The notes under the pieces are model-generated. The model was not told the DNA's origin. It searched no databases and worked only from the letters and a program-made list of their open reading frames with translations. Of a stretch of DNA of 43,926 bases, positions 18,183-25,807 are shown one piece after another. This DNA comes from Gemmatimonadota bacterium. GTDB lineage: Bacteria; JAAXHH01. The position numbers and the translations under genes were made by a program. The stretch is from the NCBI GenBank assembly GCA_009835325.1, contig VXWP01000074.1, positions 1 through 43,926 on the forward strand. Direction: 5' to 3'. Positions within the stretch are counted from its first letter, which is position 1, and each line of letters opens with the position of its first letter.

Positions 18183-18400
18183 CCAACTGCTCGCGCTGTC
18201 CCAGGCCGGCGACGAAACGCTGCGCAGCGTGTTTCAACGGGACCGTCACGCCACCCTGTGATCGGGCACGTCGTCCAGGAACCGGATCGTTCGATCCAGG
18301 TGTGGCATAGTGCGCGGCGCGATGTGGTCGAAGGATTGCGCGTAGCTCAGTGCGCGGCGCGTTGCGACTGCCGCTAAGGCAAAATGCGGGGCATCAAGGC

Positions 18401-18982
18401 TTGAAAATCGTCGAAGAACCCCTGACCAGGCTGGCCGAACACGGCCATGTACCCATTGCCTACGAGGTGAGATCCCGTTTCCGGGCCGATCAGGTAAACG
18501 GCGGCCTCGGGGGTATCGCATTGGTGGAAGAACCGGTGGATCCCCCCTACGTCAAGGACTACGATCAGACATCAGAAGAAGGGCCTGCCCGTTGGCCCGC
18601 CCGGTGGCTCGGCCGGTGGGACACTTCGGCGTGGGGATTGCTCGCGGCCTTCGACGGTTCCAGGCGGGTGGGCGGCGCGCTGCTGGCCCGCCGCACGCCG
18701 AACGTGAACATGCTGGAGGGCCGGGACGACCTCCTGGTGCTGTGGGACCTGCGCGTCCACCCCGACCATCGCGGGACCGGCGTGGGACGAAAACTCTTCG
18801 AGGCCGCGGTGGACTGGGGGCGGCGCCACGGCTGCATCGAAATAAAGATCGAAACCCAGAATACCAACGTGCCCGCGTGCCGGTTCTACGCCCGCCAGAG
18901 GTGCCGCCTGGGTGCGATCATTTCCAACGCCTACGCGGAGTTTCCTGACGAATTACAACTGATCTGGCGCATGCCGCTGTAA
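18401..18982 (+). CDS. GNAT family N-acetyltransferase
   Basis: 193 aa from a TTG at 18401, where family-like sequence begins ('IPVAYEVRS'-type region, here 'VPIAYEVRSRF'). The acetyl-CoA loop 'VHPDHRGTGVGRKLFEAA' and the following 'IKIETQNTNVPACRFYARQR' are typical of the streptothricin acetyltransferase-like branch (SatA type). Substrate is unknown; resistance should not be assumed. A longer reading to ATG-less codons near 18350 is possible. It is separated from leuD by 218 nt with no confident gene. Confidence 0.8.
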   Translation: MKIVEEPLTRLAEHGHVPIAYEVRSRFRADQVNGGLGGIALVEEPVDPPYVKDYDQTSEEGPARWPARWLGRWDTSAWGLLAAFDGSRRVGGALLARRTPNVNMLEGRDDLLVLWDLRVHPDHRGTGVGRKLFEAAVDWGRRHGCIEIKIETQNTNVPACRFYARQRCRLGAIISNAYAEFPDELQLIWRMPL

Positions 18983-19137
18983 CGGGCATTTCCGCCTTGC
19001 GTCCGGGTTTCACTGGCTTATAATGTGGAGTATCTGGCAGGCCGGGAAGTCTCACGGAAACGGTTCCCCTGCGCGCTTCACCCCGCAGTAACGGTACGCC
19101 CGGTGCGTCGCTTCCCGTGTCGGTTGCCGGTATTCAG

Positions 19138-19153
19138 TTGTACAATTGTACAA
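19138..19153. promoter_or_regulatory. 16-bp perfect palindrome, candidate operator
   Basis: TTGTACAATTGTACAA is a perfect inverted repeat built from two copies of the self-complementary 8-mer TTGTACAA. It lies 62 nt upstream of PhyH oxygenase 2 in AT-rich sequence inside a GC-rich gap, so it is a candidate repressor or activator site for the 19215-21588 operon. No regulator gene is adjacent. Confidence 0.45.
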
Positions 19154-19214
19154 TACATATGCGTATCCTGTACCCTCACTGACGACAACCCGAACAGAAA
19201 CCCAGGACTGACCC

Positions 19215-20063
19215 ATGCATCCCACGCCCCTGACCCCATCCCAGCGCCGTTCCTTCGAGGAGGACGGCTACTTGATCGTTCCGGGCGCGCTGGATCCTGG
19301 CCAGATCGAAGCGCTCACGGAGACCGGCGACCGGCTCATGGAAGGGTTCGAGTATCCCGACTTCTACGCCCACCGCCGTCCTGGTCTCGTGCAGGAGCGG
19401 CCTTTCCTCGACCTCGTTACGAACGAGCGCACGGTCCCGCTCATCGTGGCCCTCATGGGCTTCAACATCCACATCACGAACACCGCGCTCATCTACAAGC
19501 ATCCGGAGGCGCCCGGGGATACCGGCCAGGTCAACTGGCACCGCGACGTGGGTGTTTCGCTGGACGTGGGCCACGTGGTGCTTCCCTTCGTCGGCCTGAA
19601 GATCGGCTACTGCCTGACGGATTTCCCCGAACCGGACACGGGGGCGACCATGTTCGTCCGGGGCAGCAACAACATGAAATCCGCGCTGCCGATAAGAAAG
19701 GGCCAGGTCCATCCCGACGAATACGTGCAGCCGATCCTACGGGCCGGCGACGCCTTCCTCTTTGAAAACCGGACATACCACGCGGCCGGACTGAACTTCG
19801 CCAAACAGACCGCCAGGGTCGTCATCTACGGCTACCACTACCGATGGATCAAGCCGGACCACTACATGCGCTTCTACAGCGGCGTTCAGCAGCCCGACGC
19901 CGGACTCCTCGCTGATACCGACGATATCGGACGCCAGTTACTGGGCGCCACGGTGGACTCCGAGGGACGCGAAGCGCCCGACGGCATCGACTGGCCCATC
20001 CGGGAATGGGCCGACCGGCACGGACTCGACGTGGCTCAGCACACGCATACCGTGGAAATCTGA
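19215..20063 (+). CDS. PhyH-family Fe(II)/2-oxoglutarate dioxygenase 2
   Basis: 282 aa. 'FEEDGYLIVPGALDPGQIEAL' opens the phytanoyl-CoA dioxygenase fold. The iron ligands are His109 and Asp111 in 'VNWHRDVG' and His189 in 'RTYHAAGLN'. A 'GATMFVRGSNN' segment matches the conserved PGSH region. It is first in a likely operon with the creatininase-family gene (37 nt later) and a P-loop kinase. The palindrome at 19138 may control it. Substrate unknown. Confidence 0.87.
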   Translation: MHPTPLTPSQRRSFEEDGYLIVPGALDPGQIEALTETGDRLMEGFEYPDFYAHRRPGLVQERPFLDLVTNERTVPLIVALMGFNIHITNTALIYKHPEAPGDTGQVNWHRDVGVSLDVGHVVLPFVGLKIGYCLTDFPEPDTGATMFVRGSNNMKSALPIRKGQVHPDEYVQPILRAGDAFLFENRTYHAAGLNFAKQTARVVIYGYHYRWIKPDHYMRFYSGVQQPDAGLLADTDDIGRQLLGATVDSEGREAPDGIDWPIREWADRHGLDVAQHTHTVEI

Positions 20064-20100
20064 TCGGAAGCCTGACCCAATCGTTGCCCGGCAGGAATCC

Positions 20101-20826
20101 ATGTACCTGAAGCACATGCTTCCCCATCAACTGCGCGAGGCCGTGGAACGAAGCGACCCGCTGCTCGTACCCGCCGGCTGCATCGAGACCCACGGTCCCC
20201 ACATGGCCATCGGTCACGACACGATCATCGTGGAAGAGATCTGCGCGCGCGTGGCGAAGCGCCTGGACGCGGTCATCTCGCCGCCCTTCGATTTCGGCCC
20301 CACCGGTTACGCCCTGGGCGGACCCGAGGACGGCACCATCGACCCCGATTACGATGCCTTCGGTTCGTACGTCAAGTCGATCCTGCGCAACTTCCTGGAG
20401 ATGGGCTTCGGGCGGATCTACGTGATCATCATGCACCAGGGCATGGAAGCCCCGCTGGCACTGGCCTTCAAGAAGGCCGCGGCGGAACTGTCCTTCGAAA
20501 TGGTCCTGGTCGAAGGCAAGCCGCGGGGATGGTGGGCGGATGCCAAAATGTCCAGGGAGGAACTCCGTTTCGGCAGGATCCAGGTCCACCCCATGATCCT
20601 TCCCGCCGCGTCCCCGCCCGCCGGCGGCGACCACGCCGGGTACAACGAGACTTCCTTCCTGCTGGCCGCGCACCCGGAACTGGTGGACCAGGGGCAGCTG
20701 GACGAGAACGCGCCGTGGTATTGCCGACAGGACGAAGAACGGAACAGCTGGACGGCCAACGCGGCCCATGGGGAGGCCATGGTCGAGGCGGTCGTCGACG
20801 CGTGGGTCGAACTACTGCAGCGCTGA
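20101..20826 (+). CDS. Creatininase family protein with altered motif
   Basis: 241 aa. The creatininase metal site is recognisable in 'AGCIETHGPHMAIGHD' (Glu29, His31, Asp40). The usual 'NGHGGN'-type loop is replaced by 'MHQGME' (His112), so the second half of the site is divergent. The C-terminal 'GDHAGYNETSFLLAAHPELVD' matches the family's conserved HAGxxETS motif (A-to-Y change aside). Relatives hydrolyse creatinine or act on cyclic-amide intermediates; most are uncharacterised. The operon position with an oxygenase and a kinase suggests a role in small-molecule breakdown or modification. Confidence 0.85.
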   Translation: MYLKHMLPHQLREAVERSDPLLVPAGCIETHGPHMAIGHDTIIVEEICARVAKRLDAVISPPFDFGPTGYALGGPEDGTIDPDYDAFGSYVKSILRNFLEMGFGRIYVIIMHQGMEAPLALAFKKAAAELSFEMVLVEGKPRGWWADAKMSREELRFGRIQVHPMILPAASPPAGGDHAGYNETSFLLAAHPELVDQGQLDENAPWYCRQDEERNSWTANAAHGEAMVEAVVDAWVELLQR

Positions 20827-20877
20827 TACAAATCGAAGCGTTTGATTGAAGCGTTTAACTGTGGAAAGGAGCAACAC

Positions 20878-21588
20878 ATGCGGTCCATTTTCGTCGGTAT
20901 CGAGTATGCCGGCAAGTCTACCTTGATCGATCACCTGGACGCCTACTACCAGAAACGGCGGCGCCGGACCCATCTAGACGATCACTTCACCATCCCGGAC
21001 GCTTCCCTGAGTCCCGTTTCCCGGGCCCAGTACGTCCACTATCCCGACGACGTGAAAGAACGCATGCAGCGGATGCAGCTGCACTACCACGTGGAGGTCA
21101 TCCGCAACTACCCCCACACGCTGATCGCCGGCTGGCACATCGAGGAGAAGGTCTACTGCGACGTGTACGGCAGCGTGGAGGGAAATCCCTACTATCCGAA
21201 CTACGTCCAGAACAACCAGCGGCACTACGAGGTGCTGGTCCTGGAAGCCCGGCTGCCTGACGTCGTGCTGATCCACCTAACCGCCGACGACGACGCGATC
21301 CGCGAGCGCATGCGCACGGACCCCCACGAGTACCAGATCATCGACGAGCAGGACATACCCGATCTCAAGAAACGCTTCGAGGACGAGGTCGACCGATCGC
21401 TCCTTACGCGTAACGGCCACCTGGTCACGCTGGATACGACTGACAAGTCACCCGCGGAAACCCTGGACGAACTGCTGCTGAAAACCGATCCGCTGGTGAC
21501 CGACGGGGAACTGGCCATGCGGGCCATGCCGGTGCCCGAGGAGGACTACGAGGTCAGGTACGAAAACAGCGAGCGGAAGATGGTGTAG
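20878..21588 (+). CDS. P-loop kinase, thymidylate kinase-like, unusual
   Basis: 236 aa from ATG 20878 (GGAAAGGAG upstream). A Walker A loop 'GIEYAGKST' (7-15) sits where thymidylate kinases have FEGxDGxGKST. Possible acceptor-site residues follow in 'HLDDHFTIPD', and a LID-like arginine stretch in 'DDAIRERMRTDPH'. The canonical Tmk DRY motif is missing and a tyrosine-rich central segment (about 85-115) is unfamiliar. A C-terminal extension 'EEDYEVRYENSERKMV' is charged. It is the third gene of the PhyH-creatininase operon. It probably phosphorylates a small molecule, but which one is unknown. Confidence 0.7.
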   Translation: MRSIFVGIEYAGKSTLIDHLDAYYQKRRRRTHLDDHFTIPDASLSPVSRAQYVHYPDDVKERMQRMQLHYHVEVIRNYPHTLIAGWHIEEKVYCDVYGSVEGNPYYPNYVQNNQRHYEVLVLEARLPDVVLIHLTADDDAIRERMRTDPHEYQIIDEQDIPDLKKRFEDEVDRSLLTRNGHLVTLDTTDKSPAETLDELLLKTDPLVTDGELAMRAMPVPEEDYEVRYENSERKMV

Positions 21589-21752
21589 GGAGAATCCACG
21601 GGGTAGGAGGAATCCACGGGGTTTTGTGTTTTTTGTTTTTTTTCGAAGCCGGAACGAGATCGGGGGTTTTAATTCCGACGAATCAAGTATAGACCTATTT
21701 GAATGGGAGGCTGGACAGAATTTAAGGCGTTATACGTCCAAGGAGTCAGACG

Positions 21753-22019
21753 ATGACCGAGATGACCCGTGATAACTTGACCTTCGGCGCACAGATCGTA
21801 ACTGCCGTAGGCATGTTCATTGTGACCCTGGGCATCTTGTTCATCGCGACGCTTACTTACCTGGATCGGGAAGATCAGGAATTCAGGAATGAGATTCGAA
21901 CCGACCTCACAGAAATCCGTGCGGCGATGAGAGATATGAACAATCGTCTCGACAACATCAATACCCGACTCGGAAGGGTCGAGGGGTATCTGCGTGTATC
22001 CGGTAACGACAGCGATTGA
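21753..22019 (+). CDS. Small membrane-anchored coiled-coil protein
   Basis: 88 aa, preceded by AAGGAG. One transmembrane helix (about 12-35, 'IVTAVGMFIVTLGILFIATL') is followed by a heptad-like coiled coil (about 40-77) with 'RDMNNRLDNINTRLGRVEGYL'. Such short proteins are common and uncharacterised. It converges with the aminotransferase, 3 nt between stops. The 164-nt gap upstream contains T-rich runs and a short direct repeat (GAATCCACGGGGT, twice near 21593-21620) but no gene. Confidence 0.65.
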   Translation: MTEMTRDNLTFGAQIVTAVGMFIVTLGILFIATLTYLDREDQEFRNEIRTDLTEIRAAMRDMNNRLDNINTRLGRVEGYLRVSGNDSD

Positions 22020-22022
22020 AGC

Positions 22023-23162
22023 CTACGCCGCCAGGCCCTTGCCCTGGGCTTCCTTGATGCACTCGGCGAGGATGGGCACGCCTTCGCGAATATCCTCTGT
22101 CGTGGGGAACCCGAATGCGATGCGCAGGTAGGGGATGTCTTCATTCGCAGCGCTGAATGACTGACCAAGACTGTAATAAACCCCGCGCCCTGCAGCCAGT
22201 TGCAGCGCTTTCCGCGTGTCCGTCGCCGAGGGGATACGCACCCATACGAACATGCCACCGGGCGGATCCGTCCAGTACACCTCCTCGCCCAGATCGCCGA
22301 AGTGGGTCGCCAGCGATTCGACCACGGCGTCCTTGCGCGCCTTCATGACGTCGTTCACATCGCGAATGTGGTCCCAGAGATGATCGCCCAGGTATTCGGC
22401 CACAATCATGCTCGCCAGCGCGTTTGTCCCACCGTCCATCTTGTTCGCCATGATCCGCTGATGCAGCACTTCCGGCGCCATGAAGTAGCCCTGCCGGACG
22501 CCCGGTCCGAGGATCTTTGAAAAAGAGCCGACGTACACGACCCGGCCGTCTTCGTCGAGGTGGTACAGGTTCGGCGGCACCGGATCGGACTGGAACACGA
22601 GATCGGCGTAACAGTGGTCCTCCACGACCAGCGTGTCGAACTCCCGGGCCAGTTCGAGGAGGCGCTTGCGACGCTCCAGGGACAGGATGGAACCCGTGGG
22701 ATTGTGATGGGTGGGGATGGTGTAGATGAACTTCGGCGGCGTGCCCCCGTCGACGAGCCCTTTGAGTACGGTCTCCAGTTCATCCGGCACGAGCCCCAGG
22801 TCGTCGATAGGCGCCGGTGCGATGCGCACCTGCCGGCTTCGGAACACGCTCAGCGACCCGCCGTAGGTGAAGGCTTCCGTGACGATCGTATCGCCTTGAG
22901 ACGCGAAGGCTTCCGTGATCAACTGGAGCGCCTGCATGGAACCGGACGTCAGCACGATCTCCTCCAGGGGCACCGCCTTGCCCGCGCCGCGCTCGAAGCG
23001 CTCCGACGCGATGGCCCGCAAGGGTTCGTAGCCGCGACCGTCCGGGTAGTTCACCAGTTCCGGGCCCCGGGCCCTAATGACTTTCGCGGCGGCCTCGGCC
23101 AGCGCGTCCGAAGGAAAGGACAGCGGATCGGGCCTCCCCGCGCCGAAATTGATCTCACGCAT
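22023..23162 (-). CDS. PLP-dependent aminotransferase, class I/II (2-aminoadipate aminotransferase-like)
   Basis: 379 aa fold-type I enzyme. Conserved elements: 'YPDGRGYEPLR', 'LTSGSMQALQLI', the PLP-ring aspects 'THHNPTG' and 'VVEDHCYADL', the Schiff-base lysine Lys216 in 'GSFSKILGPGVRQGY', and the C-terminal arginine in 'YLRIAFGF'. It resembles the catalytic domain of MocR proteins and LysN-type aminotransferases but has no HTH domain. Amino-acid specificity cannot be set. It is monocistronic and diverges from the sugar importer. Confidence 0.92.
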   Translation of the reverse strand: MREINFGAGRPDPLSFPSDALAEAAAKVIRARGPELVNYPDGRGYEPLRAIASERFERGAGKAVPLEEIVLTSGSMQALQLITEAFASQGDTIVTEAFTYGGSLSVFRSRQVRIAPAPIDDLGLVPDELETVLKGLVDGGTPPKFIYTIPTHHNPTGSILSLERRKRLLELAREFDTLVVEDHCYADLVFQSDPVPPNLYHLDEDGRVVYVGSFSKILGPGVRQGYFMAPEVLHQRIMANKMDGGTNALASMIVAEYLGDHLWDHIRDVNDVMKARKDAVVESLATHFGDLGEEVYWTDPPGGMFVWVRIPSATDTRKALQLAAGRGVYYSLGQSFSAANEDIPYLRIAFGFPTTEDIREGVPILAECIKEAQGKGLAA

Positions 23163-23292
23163 GGACCTGCTCCTGTAGGGTGGCGGTTACGCCGATGGCG
23201 GATTTTACTTTATTCGATGCACAGGCAAGTTGATCACGGAATGTAGGATGGCCGTCCCGCGCCTGTCAACCGGTTCTGCGTGGATCAGGGGC

Positions 23293-23336
23293 GGATCGAC
23301 AACGGATCGACGACGGATCGACGGCGGATCGACGAC
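23293..23336. repeat. Four tandem 11-bp repeats in aminotransferase/importer divergent gap
   Basis: Four consecutive units GGATCGACAAC, GGATCGACGAC, GGATCGACGGC and GGATCGACGAC. They lie 38 nt upstream of the -35 box of the importer promoter. The 284-nt gap (23163-23446) contains no gene. Confidence 0.85.
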
Positions 23337-23373
23337 GGAACGGAGCACGTGCAACAGGACAAGGTGGGTGGCG

Positions 23374-23402
23374 TTGACAGGATATACCGAGCATTCTACA
23401 TT
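23374..23402 (+). promoter_or_regulatory. Sigma70 promoter for the sugar importer operon
   Basis: TTGACA (23374-23379), 17 nt spacer, TACATT (23397-23402). Predicted leader is about 38 nt to ATG 23447, and lacks a clear Shine-Dalgarno. Confidence 0.6.
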
Positions 23403-23446
23403 GATCCTACCTGACCCTGTAGGTCGCATCCATCGGCTTTTCAACA

Positions 23447-25807
23447 ATGATCCTGTTCCGATTCCTCCTGCTGTTCAGCATACTCACGTCTTTCGCGGCC
23501 GCTTCCGAAGCGCAAGACCAGCGGCCGGATCGGGCACCGCAGGCACAGCCCCCGGTCCGCGTCGAGATCCCCCTCTTCGAGGGCGGCCAGGGCCTGGAGT
23601 TCTTCCTCGCGTGCGCACGGACCTACGAACAGGAGCACGAAGACGTGGTGATCGACCTCTACGGCGATCCCCGCATCCACGACAAGGTGCGGGTGCGCAT
23701 CCTGGAACGGTCCTTCCCCGAGGTCACCAACGCCCGCCTCAACTACTGGGCGCTCATCCGCAACGGCGACCTGCTGCCCCTGGACGAGTTCCTCGACCAG
23801 CCGAACTGGGAGGGGGACCGCACCTGGCGCGAATCGTTCCTGCCGGGGACCCTGGCCCAGTACACCCACGAGGGAAGGACTTACGGCATCCCCCTGATGG
23901 CGTCGGCCTACGCCGTGTGGTACAACAAGAACATGTTCGAGGAAAACGGCTGGGAACCGGCGACGACCTGGGAGGAGTTCCTCGACCTGTGCGAGGAGAT
24001 CAAGGCCGCCGGGATGTGGCCCCTCGCCTTCCAGGGCCGGTACCCGGGCTACGTGCAGGCCGTGATCGACCACGGCTACTACCACCTCGCCGGACCTGAG
24101 CGGTACTTCGATCAGAAGAACCTGGTGCCCGGCAGTTTCGACAACCCCGAATTCGTCGAGGCCCTTTCCCTCGCACAGCGGATCGCGCTGAACTACTTCC
24201 AACCGGGCGCCATGGGCATGAGTCACACCGAGTCCCAGCTCGAGTTCTTCCTGGGGCACACGGCCATGATCTTCTGCGGTTCGTGGCTCAAGAGCGAGAT
24301 GCTGGGGAAAATCCCGGACGATTTCCGTCTGGGATCCTTCAACATCCCTGTGGCGCCGACCGGCAGGGCGGATCCCACGGCCGTCTACGGCGGGTCCGGG
24401 TACTATTTCGTCCTGAAGGACAGCGAGAACCCGCTGGCCGGGGTCGAGTTCCTGCGCTTCATGACTTCGCGGCGCATGGCCGGCCTGTTCGCCCGGATGC
24501 GCGACATCCCCGTGTCCGTGGCGGGCGTATCCGAAGCGAACCTGACCGAGGACATGGCGGACCTGGCGGCCATGTTGAAGAACGCGGCCGTCACCTACGG
24601 CACGCCGCCCGGCGAGGGTTATCCGGCCATGACGCAGTACTGGACCGACGCCCGGTTCAGGGTGATCACCGGCCAGACCACGCCCGCAGAGGCCGCCGCG
24701 GAACTGGAAGCGGCCGCGGCCGTCGTTCGACGGCAGACCATCGCGCCGGACGAGATCAACATCCGGCACGTCTGGAAACCCAGCCTGCTGATCGGCCTTA
24801 TGGCTCTGGCCATCGGCTACTGGTCGGCCACGACCTACAAACGCTACCGGGACCGCCGCCGCGCGGGGAAATCACACGTCGCCGGTCTCCCATTCCTCGG
24901 GCGCACTGACCGGATCATCTTCATCGCGCCTGCCCTGCTGCTCTATGCGGTCTTCGTGATCATCCCGAGCGCGAAATCTTTCCTCTGGAGCCTGAACGAA
25001 TGGGACGGGCTGACCGACATGCGCTTCACGGGCCTGCTCAATTTCGGCCGGCTGCTCTTCGAAAGCGACGGGTTCTGGATCGCGCTGAACAACAACCTGT
25101 TCATCATGTTCGTCATCCCGCTTTTCGTCATCCCCCTCTCTCTCTTCCTGGCCGTGTGCATCAGCCGGCAAATCCGGGGGTCGAAGTTCTTCCGCATCGC
25201 CTTCTTCTTCCCGAACATCCTCGGGGCCGTGGCCGCGACGCTCCTCTGGATGCACCTCTACAATCCCCAGGGCGGACCGATCAACGCCGCACTGGTGGGA
25301 CTCGGCCTGATCCTGTCCGCGTTAGGCTTCGAGAGCGCGGGAAGCTGGCTACAGGCCATGGAAGGATTCGCCTGGCTGTCGCAGTCCAACCTGTACTGGG
25401 CGCTCATCCCCATGTCCATCTGGGGCGCCTGCGGCTTCAACATGATCCTCTTCCTGGCCGCCATGGAAAGCATTCCCCAGAGCCTCTACGAAGCGGCGGA
25501 CATCGACGGGGCCTCGTCGTGGCGGCAGTTCTGGACCATCACCCTGCCGCTGATCTGGGAGGTGCTGTCCATCTCCATCGTGTTCATGGTCATCGGCGGG
25601 ATGAAGGCCTTCGAGACCATCTGGCTCCTGACCAACCAGACGCCCACCACGCAGGTGCACGTCATCGGCACGCTCATGGTGCAGGACATGTTCACCGAAT
25701 TCAAGATCGGCGAAGCCACGGCCATCGCGGTGCTGCTGTTCATCATGGTGTTCTTCGGCACGGCCGCCACACTGCGGCTCATGCGAAGAGAAACGGTGGA
25801 GTTCTGA
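23447..25807 (+). CDS. Fused sugar-binding protein and MalF-type permease (CUT1 importer)
   Basis: 786 aa in one uninterrupted frame. A signal sequence (1-20) leads to a family-1 extracellular solute-binding domain (about 36-435) with 'YGIPLMASAYAVWYNKNMFE' and 'TWEEFLDLCEEIK'. A linking transmembrane helix (about 444-464) ends in the basic 'KRYRDRRRAGK'. A MalF/UgpA-type permease (about 488-786) follows, with its EAA loop 'EAADIDGASSWRQFWTITLP' at 682-701. The topology is self-consistent: binding domain outside, basic loop inside, permease entering from inside. Fusion is unusual for carbohydrate (CUT1) importers, where these are separate genes. The second permease follows; no ATPase is present in the window, so a shared MalK/UgpC-like subunit is presumed. 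Confidence 0.9.
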   Translation: MILFRFLLLFSILTSFAAASEAQDQRPDRAPQAQPPVRVEIPLFEGGQGLEFFLACARTYEQEHEDVVIDLYGDPRIHDKVRVRILERSFPEVTNARLNYWALIRNGDLLPLDEFLDQPNWEGDRTWRESFLPGTLAQYTHEGRTYGIPLMASAYAVWYNKNMFEENGWEPATTWEEFLDLCEEIKAAGMWPLAFQGRYPGYVQAVIDHGYYHLAGPERYFDQKNLVPGSFDNPEFVEALSLAQRIALNYFQPGAMGMSHTESQLEFFLGHTAMIFCGSWLKSEMLGKIPDDFRLGSFNIPVAPTGRADPTAVYGGSGYYFVLKDSENPLAGVEFLRFMTSRRMAGLFARMRDIPVSVAGVSEANLTEDMADLAAMLKNAAVTYGTPPGEGYPAMTQYWTDARFRVITGQTTPAEAAAELEAAAAVVRRQTIAPDEINIRHVWKPSLLIGLMALAIGYWSATTYKRYRDRRRAGKSHVAGLPFLGRTDRIIFIAPALLLYAVFVIIPSAKSFLWSLNEWDGLTDMRFTGLLNFGRLLFESDGFWIALNNNLFIMFVIPLFVIPLSLFLAVCISRQIRGSKFFRIAFFFPNILGAVAATLLWMHLYNPQGGPINAALVGLGLILSALGFESAGSWLQAMEGFAWLSQSNLYWALIPMSIWGACGFNMILFLAAMESIPQSLYEAADIDGASSWRQFWTITLPLIWEVLSISIVFMVIGGMKAFETIWLLTNQTPTTQVHVIGTLMVQDMFTEFKIGEATAIAVLLFIMVFFGTAATLRLMRRETVEF

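Noticed and set aside
18157-18261. 34-codon open frame overlapping the leuD end
   Set aside because: ATG without a ribosome site and no recognisable family. The 218-nt gap after leuD also has a 13-bp direct repeat (18309-18321 and 18349-18361) but nothing coherent; a decayed gene is possible but unsupported.
18330-18400. tRNA-like GCGCGTAGCTCAG sequence downstream of leuD
   Set aside because: It resembles the start of a tRNA D-arm, but the GCTC stem has no GAGC partner and there is no T-arm GGTTCGA sequence or acceptor pairing.
21600-21652. T-rich stretch after the kinase gene as a terminator
   Set aside because: There are long T runs but no stable GC hairpin directly before them, so an intrinsic terminator is not supported.
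23403-23425. CCTAC/GTAGG hairpin in the importer leader
   Set aside because: Only 5-bp arms with an 8-nt loop; too weak to call an attenuator or riboswitch.
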